A DNA stretch of 64,000 nt from Rapana venosa (lineage: Eukaryota; Mollusca; Gastropoda; Neogastropoda; Muricidae). The position numbers were made by a program, and so were the translations under genes. Below, in pieces: positions 1 to 11,813 of the stretch (within the stretch, counting starts at the first letter, position 1; each line of letters opens with the position of its first letter). The stretch is taken from contig CM054140.1 of assembly GCA_028751875.1 (NCBI GenBank), positions 13,445,771-13,509,770 on the forward strand. The letters run 5' to 3'. A model generated the notes under the pieces. That model was not told the DNA's origin. It saw nothing but the letters and a program-made list of their open reading frames with translations, and made no database searches.

Positions 1-83
1 TGTGTGTCTGTGTGTGTTTTGTGTGTCTGTGTCTGTGTGTCTGTGTGTGTCTGTGTGTGTGTCTCTGTGTGTGTGTTCTTCAC
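1..83. repeat. (TG)n microsatellite
   Basis: Imperfect TG/TCTG dinucleotide tract running in from the window edge. The open frame through it is a Val/Cys alternation with no protein character. Confidence 0.9.
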
Positions 84-624
84 GTCTGATCCCATATTGA
101 AAGTGTCATTCTTTATCATATATATGCACTGTGTGATTCCTGACTTAGAATTATTCCCAGACCAGACTGGAAAATCAGATAGAATCCTTAACTCAACAGT
201 GGTTTTATCCCACCGAAGAGAATCAGTCTGGGCGTTTGTTGTTAATATTGTTTGTTTGTTTGGGTGAACTTTTTTGTAATGATGGTGTGTTGATTGATAT
301 TTCGGGGCCAAGAATGTCGATGTTGGGCGTTCCCCAGATTGAGTATTATGGGGATCACCCAGAACACATACTCTGTCTCACTCATCCCACCTGGGAATCA
401 CTGTGAGACTGGAAGTATACACTGGAATCACTGTGAGACTGGAAGTATACACTTGAATCACTGGTATTTACAGGCAGGATTTAGTTTGCCTCAACGGCTG
501 TTTTTCAAATACCTTGCCATATAAAACAGCCATACTCCGACTTCAGAAAAAGAGGCTCTGAATAAAGTTGAAGCATTTATAATCAGAAAAAAAAAGCTTG
601 TTCATTGACAGGCTTGTGTGTGTG
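84..624. other. unassigned non-coding stretch with a 30-bp duplication
   Basis: No supported gene. Positions 394-453 hold two identical tandem copies of a 30-bp unit beginning ggaatcactgtgagactgg, followed by a decayed start of a third. Confidence 0.6.
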
Positions 625-653
625 CGGGGGGAGGGGAGGGGGGGGGGGGGGAG
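625..653. repeat. poly-G tract
   Basis: G-rich run interrupted only by single A residues. A second G-rich patch lies at 826-862. Such tracts recur through the window and can form G-quadruplexes. Confidence 0.85.
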
Positions 654-940
654 GTCGCAGCTTCAAAGGTGGGTTTTTGTTTTCAAGTTGGTATTATTCT
701 CCAAAGCATTGAAAATGTTAAATGACAAAATATTATGTTTATGCATGCACCTCTTTCTTTTTTGCCTTTACCATCTTTAGTTCCTTAAGTAGCACAGTGT
801 GGCTGTGGGCACAAAGACGGCGTGGGAGGGGGGGGGGAGGTGGAGGAAGAGAGGGGTTAGGAAAATAAAGGATGGGGAATGAAGGGGGCGGGTGGGCTGA
901 TTTTTTAAAAAAATTTCTATCAGACACCTCATATGCCGTT

Positions 941-1040
941 TAATTACCGAAGTTGGAATGCGGCTACCCTGATGGTGGGCAAAAACAGCCCCATACGCAA
1001 AAATCTCACCATTGGTGAACCTCGGAGATCTAGCTGATAA
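941..1040 (+). repeat. SINE-D 3' block
   Basis: Contains the conserved block ggaatgcggctacc ... ggtgggcaaaaac ... catacgcaaaa ... ctcaccattggtgaacct that recurs at seven other places in this window on both strands. The tRNA-like head is absent, so this is a 5'-truncated copy. Confidence 0.8.
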
Positions 1041-1137
1041 ACGAAATGAGTTCATGATCTAGGAAAGGGAGGTAATAATGCTCGTTTTCAGACTTTCCTG
1101 TAAATCATCATGGTTTAAAAAATAATGCTAGGACCCT

Positions 1138-1335
1138 CAGATTTCTATCCCGTGTTAAAATATCATAGTTTTGGAATGGAATACAAGATCGTTCAGATTT
1201 CTATCCCGTGTTAAAATATCATAGTTTTGGAATGGAATACAGGATCATTCAGATTTATATCCCGTGTATATATCATAGTTTTGGAATGGAATACAAGATC
1301 AATCAGATTTCTATCCCATGTTAAAATGCCAAGGT
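1138..1335. repeat. 56-bp tandem repeat, about 3.5 copies
   Basis: The unit contains cagatttctatcccgtgtta and catagttttggaatggaata. Copies 1 and 2 are nearly identical, copy 3 has a small deletion, and the last is partial. Confidence 0.9.
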
Positions 1336-1595
1336 TTGAGAATTAAAAAATCCCACCTGTTTGAAATTCAAAAAATCTGAAACAGACAACATGGACTAGC
1401 AACATTTGCAGAGTCCTGTTTGAATTGATGATTCAACTGGCATCATTTTAAGAGAGAGAGAATATTTTCTTTGCCTGAATGTTGATTTGATATTATTTTT
1501 CAGATGTAATTTCTGTTTGAGGTGTAATCGACTTTATGGCTAAACTGCAAAATCAAAAGATCATTATATGACATTGTGATTATACAGATGACAGA

Positions 1596-1670
1596 GGTGT
1601 GTGTGTGTGTTGAGAGGGGTGGGGGGGGAGGGGTGTGTGTTTGTGTGCACACATGCACATGCATGCTAGC
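1596..1670. repeat. GT/G-rich low-complexity tract
   Basis: Alternating GT followed by a G run and another GT/CA stretch. The frames in both directions are low complexity. Confidence 0.8.
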
Positions 1671-2480
1671 ATGTGCGGGAACACAAGTTGTGATAGTGCA
1701 AAAGTACATATCTGATTGCTTCAACAAAATCTGTGATGTGATAGTCATGGTTGCTAATGTGAGAGAGTGATGGCAATGTTGATGATGCATAAGAAGAAAA
1801 AAAAGATAATTATTGTACATAACATGCACACACAAAATTCATCTACTCAGAACTGCATCACGCATCAGCTCTTGTGGTTCCTGGCAGATGAATTCTCTCT
1901 ATCTATATTTCAAATGAAAACCCTTGTTCGCACAGTATTCCTTCTTTCCCAGAGCCGTACACATGATACGGTTTTTAATTCAACATTCCCATGAGAAATT
2001 TTCTTTATATTATGATGTGAATATTATATTATATTATATATATTATTCCGTCAGTCTCAATCTCACCTTCCACTTCCCTTGGAATTTATTATGGCGTTTA
2101 TATTTATGTGTCTTGCTGGGAAAATCTCAAAGTGTTGTGATATACACACATTATATATATATGTACTTACATGTTTGAAGTGTATATGATAATATATTAT
2201 ATCAACCTATTTTTTCTATATTATAACCAAAGTTTTACTCCATGTTTCCTTACCGTTCTTCAACTTCAGATGTTTCAGCTCTTTTACACTTTACCCTGGT
2301 TTGGTTTTTTTTTTTTTTTTTGGTATGACCCAGATTTCTCCTTTGGTGTGTAGCCATTTGATGTTGAACATTGGAAAACCCACTCAGTGCTTGAAAGTAA
2401 AAGAAAAACAATCTTCAACTGCCAAAACTGTGTTCGAGTCTATTGTTCTTATGAACAGATTGGTTGTATGGACATGACAC
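1671..2480. other. AT-rich stretch, nothing recognised
   Basis: AT-rich sequence with short TA runs near 2020-2045 and 2150-2165 and a T run near 2307-2321. I see no splice-bounded open frame or repeat family here. Confidence 0.5.
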
Positions 2481-2521
<41 letters not shown>

Positions 2522-2545
2522 TGTGTGTGTGTGTCTGTGTGTGTT
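2481..2545. repeat. (GA)n(GT)n microsatellite
   Basis: Uninterrupted GA run followed by GT run. It generates spurious open frames on both strands. Confidence 0.95.
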
Positions 2546-2630
2546 TGTGAAAGAATGGAACGCATGTCTGTGTATGAGTAAGCATGCATGCATGGGTGCG
2601 TGCATATGTGTGCTTCATAACTATAGATAT

Positions 2631-2730
2631 CCCCTAAGTCGAATGAAGCTACCTTAATGGTGGGCAAAAATGGTCAAAACATGCAAAAATCTCACCATTG
2701 ATCAACCTTGGAGCTCTAGCCAAGGAACAC
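2631..2730 (+). repeat. SINE-D 3' block
   Basis: Diverged copy of the 95-bp block, ending ccttggagctctagccaagg before an A/C-rich tail. No tRNA-like head is visible upstream. Confidence 0.75.
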
Positions 2731-2732
2731 AA

Positions 2733-2767
2733 CACAAACCAACCAACCAACCAACCAACCAACCAAC
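2733..2767. repeat. (AACC)n microsatellite
   Basis: About eight AACC units directly after the SINE-D block, probably expanded from its A/C-rich tail. Confidence 0.9.
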
Positions 2768-2907
2768 GAAACAAAATACCCTAAACTAAGACATACAGGC
2801 CTAGCCTGTTCAAAATAACAATCTGAACTCCTTTTCCATTCACATTCTTCAAAAACGTCATCCAAGAACACATTGGATACAATGCATTTATTAACATACC
2901 AAACCGA

Positions 2908-2984
2908 TACATCATACGCATCATAATACACGATACCATCAACATACGCATCATAATACAAGATACATCATACGCATCATAATG
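2908..2984. repeat. short tandem repeat, catacgcatcataatac unit
   Basis: Three imperfect copies of a unit containing catacgcatcataatac. Confidence 0.75.
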
Positions 2985-4650
2985 CAATGTATTACATTGG
3001 TTTTTTTTTTTAAATTTAACAAAAAAGAAACAAAAAAAGTCATGGCACAAGTATTTTGTGCTTCAGAATCAAAAATGATACTCGTTTCTTGATCAATCTA
3101 TAAGATTTCACACAATATATATACCACACACAACTCACCATTACAGTACATGAAGAAAATCAACATAAGAAGAACTTGCTTCCCCACACACACACAGACA
3201 CTGTGTTTCAGGTGACAAACTGTGAGTCAACCAGCTCTGACAGTAAATTTCCAGAAAGATCTTCCAGCAGTTTTGAGTCCGTTTTCACCTTAATCAACTC
3301 CACCACAAAATCTTTAATTCTCATTCATTTGTATTAACTTTCACCATACTTCATTATTTACCCACTTATAATAATATAATAATAGTAATAATATAATAAT
3401 AATACCAACAACAACAATAATAATAATATGGATTTGTTTTATAGCTCTGAATCTTGTAAAGCAAACAAATAGTACACCTCAGTCCTATGTCTATGCATTA
3501 TGTCTTATTCTCATCCCTATGTCTTGGGTCTGTCAAACCTCAGGTCAACAGTTTAAAACCAAAAATACCTTAGGAAAAAATATCATTTTTGGCCAAAATA
3601 CAACTGATATGACTTGTTATCATGTGTGGGTTCATATTCTAGTGCTTTCAATTTGAAAGCAGTGCTGTTCTGAAAATTGAGATTGTAAGACTCAAAGCTT
3701 AGCTAGTATTGACCGTTTGGGGCTGTTGTTTTTTCTGCTAAGTGCAGGTCTGTAAGAGCTACAGCATAGCACATAAAGAGAGACAGAGACACAAAGAGAG
3801 ACAGAGAGGGGGGGGGGGAGGCGGGGCAGGTATCAATATTTTTTTCTTCTCTACATGGTAAAATAGAAAAGTTGGGTCAGCGAGCATCACTAAAGAGGAA
3901 CATGGGCGTATAAAAACGTCAATTCATTCATGAAGAACAAACGGACAAAACTGGGCAGAAATGACTCGCCCCGTTGGTGAAATACATCCAGTTTTGAGCC
4001 ATTGTAACAAATGCTAGACTTCTTCTTCTTCTTCTTCTAAAATGAGAAAAATATGTCTGTCGGGCTGAGATATACTATCAAGTTTCAAGTCATCAAGACA
4101 ACACATTTCACTTTTTTTTTTATTCTTATCTTACGGGAAAAAAATATGTCTGTAAGGCATCGGGTCAAATTATTCTGACAAAAGGTAAATGTTTTATTCT
4201 TCTTTGATTAAAAAAAGAAAAGGGTCTGTTGGGCCTATGGTAAAAATGTCTACAACAAAAAATAACTTCGAGGTAGAGTTCAGTATCTGACGAAAATGAG
4301 CACAAAACTGCTGGAAAATATTGTTTATGATACATGATTATTTACATTAGCAGTGTTTGTTAATCCCTCTTTTGATTTGGTTTTTCCTTTTTTTTTCTAT
4401 TTACAGAGTGTGCTTTTCTTCAGTTACATTACAAGAGACACAGGTAAAGAGTGATTCAAAGAAATGAAAGACAAGTATCTGTAATTTTGATAAAGGGTAA
4501 GAGGTAGAAAGAGAAACACTGCTGTTGTTTTGTTTTTTAAATATGAGGTGGGTGGGTGGGTGATCACCCAAAGATCTATCTCAACAAAACAGAATAGGAG
4601 GGGCTGCAAATGAAACTGAGGGGGAAAAAAAATCTACCCCTTTTTTGCGC
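2985..4650. other. AT-rich stretch with small repeats
   Basis: No gene seen. It holds an AAT-rich tract (about 3368-3430), a GA/poly-G patch (3778-3822) and a CTT triplet run (4020-4037). Open frames are short and unsupported. Confidence 0.5.
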
Positions 4651-4654
4651 TCCG

Positions 4655-4745
4655 CAGCTAGAGCTCTGAGATTCACCAATAGTGAGATTTTGCATATGTG
4701 ACCACTTGCTCACAGTTTAAGATAGCCGCATTCCAACTTATGGGA
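4655..4745 (-). repeat. SINE-D 3' block
   Basis: Reverse-strand copy: reads agctagagctctgagattcacc ... gatagccgcattccaactta on +. It directly adjoins the SINE-C copy at 4760-5066. Confidence 0.75.
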
Positions 4746-4759
4746 TGATGTCTAAACTC

Positions 4760-5066
4760 AACACCAGCGTGCATGCATTCTTTTAACAATCATCGTCATC
4801 TCTAAGATCTGTTCCTACCAGCACACAACAACCTGCTCTTACCAAAAGCGGAAAGAGTTTTACCATGTGCGTAAGATTTCTACGTACGTTCACGTACAGG
4901 ACCTTGGTTTATAGTCTCATGTGAAGGAATTTGGGTGGAGTGGAGTCAGTACTCGTGTTAACTCCAGGGGAAAACTTCCTTCAAAAGGGCGACTCGGTTG
5001 TGGCTCGAACCCTCACCACCAGATTGTAAGCTCAACACTCTAACCACTAGGCTATCCCACCCCTTG
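4760..5066 (-). mobile_element. SINE-C, tRNA-derived SINE
   Basis: On the minus strand the element begins near 5066 with a tRNA-like head: a box A-like region over the ctaaccactaggctatccc complement and a box B-like ggctcgaaccct complement. The diagnostic SINE-C body follows (complement of cctgctcttaccaaaagcgg and ggaccttggtttatagtctcat). Lengths and order match the copy at 56945-57293. The terminal hairpin region is decayed. Confidence 0.8.
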
Positions 5067-5315
5067 AAACTATTCTGATAGCTGAACAGCAAGCAACAAT
5101 GATTAGAACGGATGATTTGCGTGGAAATTTACAAAAGAGATCACTTTTTTTTTCTCCCCACACATAATGGTCAGCACAAGAGTATTTTGCCATCTCTGGT
5201 ACTCTCACTTCAATAATCCTGCATATGTTCATTTATATATAACTGATATGAGTTGTACTTTTCTTCAGGAAGCATTCTACAATATTACTAGAGATCACAA
5301 GGAGTAAAGTATTCC

Positions 5316-5458
5316 AGATGCAGTGTGTGTATGTTTGTGTGTGTATGTTTGTGTGTGTGTGTGTGCACATGTGTGTGTGTTTGTGTGTGTGTGCATGTGT
5401 GAGTGAGTGTGTACGCATAAATGTATGTGTGTGTGTGTGCATGTGTGCACACATCCAT
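5316..5458. repeat. (GT)n microsatellite
   Basis: Long imperfect GT tract with ATGT variants. All frames through it are low complexity. Confidence 0.95.
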
Positions 5459-5635
5459 GTGTTAATACAGAGGAGGGGGAGCTCACACAGAGACATATAT
5501 ACATCCATTATTTATATATGTTCATACATATGAACAATAATCAAAAAACCATCTGCTGTCCATAAAAACAACAATTAAAAAACATGAGATAACTCAACAC
5601 CACAACCAAAACAATAATTATTAAAAACAGCAGTA

Positions 5636-5664
5636 TCACACTCACTCACTCACTCACTCACTCA

Positions 5665-5725
<61 letters not shown>

Positions 5726-5772
5726 CTCTCTCTATCTCTCTCTCTCTCTCTCCCTCTCTCTCTCTCTCTCCA
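5636..5772. repeat. compound (ACTC)n(AC)n(TC)n microsatellite
   Basis: Three consecutive simple-repeat blocks, ACTC then AC then TC. Confidence 0.95.
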
Positions 5773-5879
5773 GAGTAAGCTAAAGCAAGATATCAGGGAA
5801 AACAAATTTAAAATAACTCAGAAACTAAAAAATGATATATTGCACAGACTATTGTGAAACAGCTGGGTGTATCATAGAT

Positions 5880-5880
<1 letters not shown>

Positions 5881-5931
<51 letters not shown>
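5881..5931. repeat. (CA)n microsatellite
   Basis: About 24 uninterrupted CA units. Confidence 0.95.
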
Positions 5932-5933
<2 letters not shown>

Positions 5934-7250
5934 TTGAGAACAGACTGATCAGTAAATTCCTTAATGAAACAGTGAGTAAAGATATGCAACAAAATGTGAA
6001 AAATGTTGAAAATGAGTCGAATTCTTGATTTTCAGTGCCCAGAAGGTACATGTTCTCTTTAAAAAAATAAATAAATAGAACCACCTTTTTCTCTACCTTA
6101 CTATTTCAGAGTTCTATTGGTTTTCCAGTTCCCAGTGTCACCACTATCATCACTAACTCAAACTGCAATAAAACCAATAATGATACACTAACAATCACAA
6201 CGTGGTAATACATACTGAAAGGCACATTTAATATGCAAATAGTAAAAACAAAAACAAAACCACAACAAAAACCAACAGGTAATTATCAAGTGAACACAAA
6301 AGCTAACTTGAGACTTGCTGCTCAACTCCCAAAAATTCACCTTTACAAAAACCACCACGTCCACAACCAATCATGTCTTAAGTGGAAAAAAAATGCATAT
6401 ATATATATATATATTGTATGTATACTTACATATATGTATACTTACACACATACACCACACACACACATATTTCCATAAGACTAAAACAAGAAATCTCACA
6501 GAATGAAAAAAACATTTTTGTCACCTTCAAAAATAAATCGAAGACAATCCAACACATGACTATATATATATATTTATATGTTTTAAATACATTAACAAAA
6601 AACCAGCATCAAAATAAACGGAACATAACAACCATCATGAAATTTTTCGGTAATGACTTTCTTTCTGTTTGGCCTGGGATTATATGAGCACTTTTGTGTA
6701 TTCATGTTCAAAATAATCACCTTTATTTACACCTGTTTTTTCCCTTGAGGCTAGCGCTCATAGTTGACAAATATCTAACAACACATAATCTCTTTGTTTG
6801 TTCATTTGATTCTTTGACACAGTTCTTGGAGACAGACCCAAACACACACTGCGAAGGACCTAAAGCTTGTGGAAACTACCTCACAGCAAGATTTCAGAAA
6901 TAAATCCATTACAATCATTTGTTTCTTTGTCAATAACAATCTTAAAACCCAACATCCTTTCTACAGTTCTCAGAGGTCAGATACAGCTGATAGAGGCAAA
7001 CATCTGTCTTCTTTTTTGTTTGTTTTCTCTACTGTCACAGTACATCTCAACCCTCTTCAACTGTCCAATACATGAGGATTACTCACCAGCAGGTCTGGCA
7101 AGCTCTCCACATTTTTTACATTGCCGAGCTCTTGTATGTATATGCTTTGAGAGTTCCAGTATTATTACAGTATGGTCTAGGACCTCCAGGCCATCCTCGC
7201 TGTCTTCTTCATGAGGGTGTGGTACACTAAAATGTGTTTTGGGGGCATGA
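5932..7250. other. AT-rich stretch, no gene recognised
   Basis: Contains short TA and CA runs (6398-6470, 6562-6575). The longest open frames (about 100-115 codons near 6382 and 6867) lack domain character and convincing splice sites. If the membrane-protein gene continues downstream of 10431, its terminal exon could lie here, but I cannot identify it. Confidence 0.4.
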
Positions 7251-7291
7251 AGAAGAACATGAACTATATGACCCAGTCACTTCAGACAACG

Positions 7292-7690
7292 TTTGCTAGT
7301 GGTACAGAATACTGGAGTCTAGTTCCTGATTCATTTGAAGATTATAAAATCGTACTATTCTGGTTTCTGATTCATTTGGAGATTATAAAATCCTAATATT
7401 CTGGTTTCTGACTCATTCGAAGACTATGAAATCATGCTATTCTGGTTTCTGATTCATTTGAAGATTATGAAATCATGCTATTCTGGTTTCTGATTCATTT
7501 GAAAACTGTAAAATTATGCTATTATGGTTTCTAACTCGTTCGAAGACTATGAAATAATGCTATTCTGGTTTCTGATTCACTTGAATAACATAAAATCATA
7601 CTATTATGGTTTCTGATTCATTCAAAGACTATGAAATTGTGCTATTCTGGTTCCTGATTCATTTGAAGACAATGAAATCATGCCACTTCA
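7292..7690. repeat. about 41-bp tandem repeat, roughly 10 copies
   Basis: The unit resembles ctattctggtttctgattca followed by tttgaagattatgaaatcatg. Copies differ by point changes and small indels. Confidence 0.92.
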
Positions 7691-8675
7691 ACATTTTAAA
7701 CCTGCTTCTGCTGGAAAAATGCTGTTTCAACCTCTCCACTTTCACAGATTGTTTCCGTTTTGTTTTTGCTTCTTTTCATTAAAGGGTTGAGGTTGTTCTC
7801 TGTTTTTGTTTTACCTTCTCACGTTTCACAAACTACTTCTTCAGTGAAGTTTCTTCTTGGTTTCTCCCGTTTGTTTTACAGAAAGATTCTTCAAGAAAAG
7901 CATTTTCATTGCTGATATTTGAGCTTACCATTCTTGTCCACCCCCCCTCCCCCCAAAAAAGTGTTTATGGTCCAAATACAATTACATGTATCTGGTTGGA
8001 ATTATTTATCCATTTCGCTATTCACTTTGTTTGCAAAGAAGAGGATTCTACCATGCAATTTAAGATATGTAGCTTTGTCTTTTGACATTTAAAGACCATT
8101 CTTTTCCCTTCAGTTGGTTTCGAGCTAATCTTTTAAACCAGTTCTCTCCTTCCCTCCAACACGCTGTTATGAACAAATGTGATTCACTAATCTCATCAGA
8201 TTTATTTCATGCTTTATGAAAAACGTGACAACACAAAAATAAATAGCTATTCTGACTTCCGCATCCTTTTTTTTTCTTTTTCAGCGTTACCATTAATGCT
8301 ACACTGTACAGCTACACCAGTTTATCTCCTCACATCAGGAAAAGACAGTAATATCATGACTTGAGGTTAAAGTGTGCTGTATACACATTTTGTCAAAAAA
8401 ATCTGACACACCTGATAATCATATGACTACAGAGAATAAATAGCTATAGTCACATACTGCGTAGAAATAATGCTTTATGACATGCGGAGTGAGGGAGTCT
8501 TATAATGCCGGCAAGTAATGGGTCAATGTTTCATTGTTGGCATCAGAATGCTGCAAAAGTGACACACACACACTGTGTCTGAGGTGCCAAAAATCGGTGC
8601 AAACTAAACCATGCACACCATACACAGTCAAAACAATGATTCACAGCTTTGTACATGTATAGGAGTTAAACGTTG
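7691..8675. other. unassigned AT-rich stretch
   Basis: No gene or recognised repeat; a C run at 7942-7954. The sequence is T-rich on + and could be transcribed UTR or intron of the minus-strand gene, but nothing proves this. Confidence 0.4.
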
Positions 8676-8679
8676 GTAT

Positions 8680-8683
8680 ATAC

Positions 8684-8726
<43 letters not shown>

Positions 8727-8727
8727 A
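8680..8727. repeat. (TA)n microsatellite
   Basis: Nearly pure TA alternation with two interruptions. Confidence 0.9.
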
Positions 8728-8913
8728 TTCAGTTTGTACTTGTTTTGAAGTAGTAACAACCACGCTTTTTATGGTGTTTTGTGTGTATGAAGATATATAA
8801 TAATCATATATTACACAATAAATAGTGTCAAATCACTGGTCAGATTTTAGATGATCAGAGACATGTTATGCTCCTGTCTGAAAACAAGACTGTTGCCTAG
8901 AGTATGGAGGCTG

Positions 8914-9003
8914 TATATGTGTGTGTATGTGTGTGTATGCGTGTGTGTGTGGCTGTCTGGCTGTCTGTTTCTGTGTCTGTCTGTCTGTCTATGAGTGTGT
9001 GGT
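8914..9003. repeat. GT and CTGT simple repeats
   Basis: GT-rich tract passing into CTGT units. Confidence 0.85.
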
Positions 9004-9504
9004 TGTAAGATTGGGGAAAGGGGGAGTAGGGGGTACAATGCACACGTCAGATCACTCAAGGTAAGAGAAGAGAAGATGAGAGACAATCTACACGCCAGAC
9101 CAGTCCAAATTTATATACAAACGACGATTACACACTGTCAAGGCAAAAAGTCCATCAGCAGACTGAACAGTCTTCCATTTGTTGGTTGCGCACATTGAGT
9201 AAACTGACACACCACACAACAGTCCTTGTTTCATTTTCAACCCCTCACATTTTCAGTTCCTTAGGTCCCCCCCCCCTGGTTGGTTTGTTTTTGAATTGCA
9301 CAGTTTTCACACTTTTGGGTATATGTGTACAACTTAGTTTATTCATTGAAACCATTTTCAATTTTATACATATCATTAAGAATCAATTAGTGTGTGTGTG
9401 TGCACGCACTTGTAGCTACTCACACTTTTTTTTTCTTTTTTAAGAAAACAACTTGCATTCCAAAACAAACTTTACCACTCAGCTTGTGCAAAAGAGAAAA
9501 AATG

Positions 9505-9562
9505 AGACAGAGAGAGAGAGAGAGAGTGAAAGAGAGGGAGAGAGACAGAGAGAGAGAGTGAG
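9505..9562. repeat. (GA)n microsatellite
   Basis: GA-rich tract with short interruptions; overlapping Ser/Leu or Glu/Arg frames are artefacts of it. Confidence 0.9.
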
Positions 9563-10164
9563 TGGCAAATGGAAGAGTGGTATGAGTCGAAAGGGGAGGA
9601 AAATACTGAGAGCAAACAACCATTGCGAGGACCGTTCCACAATTTCCACATCAGTGATGATGAATGAAAGAAAAGCTGGCGGCGGCATGAAGACGTCAAA
9701 AACTGATGGTCGGCTGATCAGAGGGGGTGTGCAGTGCCAAGAAGGGCTCAAAATGAGATTGTCTGGAAAAAAAGATGAAATAAGTCATATTATTTTAACT
9801 CACCCAGTTCCAACACAACTGTTTTGTAATATTTCATGACTATGAATATCCCTGACTGGGGATGGTGAGATCATTTACAGGTATGCCTACCTTTTGAGTT
9901 TCACTTTCAGAGACACAGCTATTGAAAATCGGAGACACTGATAGATTTTTCAGCATCGCATACACAAACACACAAAAAATACTAAATGAATATTATTATT
10001 AGCTTCTTCCATTATCCTTGAAATGTAAGAAGAAAATAAATTTAAATTAAAATTAAAAAACTCACACACACACTTATTCTCTACTTGTGACATAATTTTA
10101 TAAATCTTCACCGTCATTTCAGTTTTGTTGTCTTACATCACAATTATTGAACAGATATTAAATG
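9563..10164. other. unassigned stretch
   Basis: Slightly less AT-rich at 9600-9760, where minus-strand frames of 70-90 codons exist. They run into the GA repeat and show no acceptor plus stop arrangement convincing enough to call the missing terminal exon of the gene at 10431-10674. Confidence 0.35.
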
Positions 10165-10367
10165 AAAGAAAACACACACACATATATACAGAGCACTAAC
10201 ACACACATACTGTATACATACAGAGCACACACACTGAATACATACACAGCACACACACACACACACTGTATACATACAGAGCACACACACACACACTTTT
10301 TGTATACAGAGCACACACACTGTAGACATACAGAGCACACACACACATGCACTGTATATACATACAG

Positions 10368-10400
<33 letters not shown>

Positions 10401-10412
10401 ACACACATACAA
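10165..10412. repeat. CA-rich minisatellite, tatacatacagagcacacac unit
   Basis: Eight or so units of tatacatacagagcaca with variable CA runs between them, ending in a pure CA tract. It lies only about 20 bp downstream (minus sense) of the splice donor of the exon at 10431-10674. Confidence 0.9.
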
Positions 10413-10430
10413 AACACAAGAGAATCTCAC

Positions 10431-10674
10431 CCAAATATCCGCTGGATTCTCTGCCGCTGACGGTGTTTCTTCCAGACGTAGTAGGCAAAAAAGCCGACGA
10501 TCATGACGCCGAACATGGCGAAGAACACCCCTAGCGCCATGTCCATCATGGAGAATTCATCGGAGGCCGTGGTCACTCCGATGGGATTTTTGGATACCTC
10601 CCGCTCCTCCTTCTGTGTCAGCTTCCTCATCTTGGCTGCGTACTCTTTCATCTGACTTTCGCTGCATGGGTAGC
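10431..10674 (-). CDS. exon of a type I membrane protein: transmembrane segment
   Basis: Minus-strand exon bounded by a strong acceptor (ttgtcctacag before GCTACCC) and a donor (ATTTGG then gtgag). It encodes about 81 residues: YPCSESQMKEYAAKMRKL, a charged stalk, then a 23-residue hydrophobic span MALGVFFAMFGVMIVGFFAY(YVW) followed at once by the basic KKHRQRQR stop-transfer. This gives extracellular or lumenal N side and cytoplasmic C side. It starts with the last two bases of a Gly codon, matching the single G left by the exon at 14276-14414. It ends in phase 2, so at least one more exon lies at lower coordinates. I do not recognise the family. Confidence 0.8.
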
Positions 10675-10740
10675 CTGTAGGACAACAATGACTGGAAATG
10701 ACTTTTTGCAGCAACTTTCTTAGAGAAATTTTTGTGTACA

Positions 10741-11061
10741 AATCTGTGTCAAAGTCAAAGCCAAACTTTTATTTTCAGATGGTACATTGAATAAGCAGTG
10801 CATTTGCTTTTTTTCATCAAGCCATCTATTCAAAAGAAAAAAAAAAGAGAAAAAAAAAGATAATATATATGCAGACATAGAATAAAAACCTAATCAATAA
10901 TAAACCGCACAAATCAAACAAGAGAAGACAATAATATATGCATACATGGAATTAAAAACAAAACAAAAAACCCTGAACAATATTAAACCATACAATGTCA
11001 TACAATGTGTGTGTGTTGTGTTGTGTTGTGTTGTGTTGTTCTGTGCTGTGTGTGTAACATT
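10741..11061. other. A-rich intronic or intergenic stretch
   Basis: Poly-A runs at 10828-10860 and TGTGT/TTGTG repeats at 11007-11055; nothing coding. Confidence 0.5.
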
Positions 11062-11813
11062 TTAACCACTTGACTGCCCCACCCTGGAAATTTTCCGGGG
11101 ATAAATGTGCACTCTATATGCCTACAACCTGGAAAATTTCTGGGGTTTCAAACCCAAGTAAACAAGCCAGCTTCCTTGACTACAGTTAAAGGGAAAGAAC
11201 TCAAAAATTATACAAGATCACTCTCCTGTTGCTTGGCGACATCCAGCTGCAAAAACCGTGGCAAAAACGATCGTTTTTTAGCTCGTATTTTGTGTTATTA
11301 TGCATGACCGCTCGGGCAGTTCTTGTTTAAAATGGCTGACACTTCTCGTTGAAGGTATCAACTTCTCGTTGAAGGTATCAATAACTTTACACAGCTGAAA
11401 AAGTGGCAAATAAAACTTAAGATAATCCTGACAGTGATGAAAACTATCATGTATGATTCAGGAGTGCATTTTTTTTTTAAATGACTGAGATTTTGCTCAG
11501 ACTTATGATTGATGATATTGAGATGGGGGGGGGGGGGGGGGGGGGTATTCAGAATGACAGTGGTGATGAAGAAAGTATATTTTCTGTTGATTTTTTACAT
11601 TTTAAATATATTTTCGTAGTGAAATATTATGCTAACTAATTTGAGCTTGCCTCAAAGCAATCTACGATATATATATACTGTCATTGGGCAGACTATCAGG
11701 ATTATTCATTTACTAATTTCTGAATAAGAAGGACATGAACATAGCAAGTGGTACATGAGAATTTTAAACCCCGGCATGTAGGGTGCACTTGCACTCGGCA
11801 GTTAAGAGGTTAA
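11062..11813. mobile_element. piggyBac-like non-autonomous element
   Basis: The element is flanked by TTAA on both sides (11062-11065 and 11810-11813). Its ends are inverted repeats: left reads ttaaccacttgactgcc and right, in reverse complement, reads ttaacctcttaactgcc. Both ends also carry subterminal gtgcac and ccgggg/ccccgg motifs. TTAA target duplication plus a short TIR beginning CC is the hallmark of piggyBac transposons. No intact transposase frame remains; an ATGGCTGAC start near 11331 and an acidic-looking patch near 11550 may be transposase remnants. A 25-bp G tract at 11526-11545 is a later expansion. Confidence 0.65.

Noticed and set aside
4..267. Val/Cys-rich and Ser/Leu-rich open frames in GT, CA and GA tracts
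   Set aside because: They are created by dinucleotide repeats (also at 2384-2667, 5233-5533, 9420-9751, 10144-10506, 14826-15069 and 49112-49420) and have no protein features.
6867..7214. 115-codon plus-strand frame
   Set aside because: No splice sites, start context or domain, and two overlapping frames are equally open.
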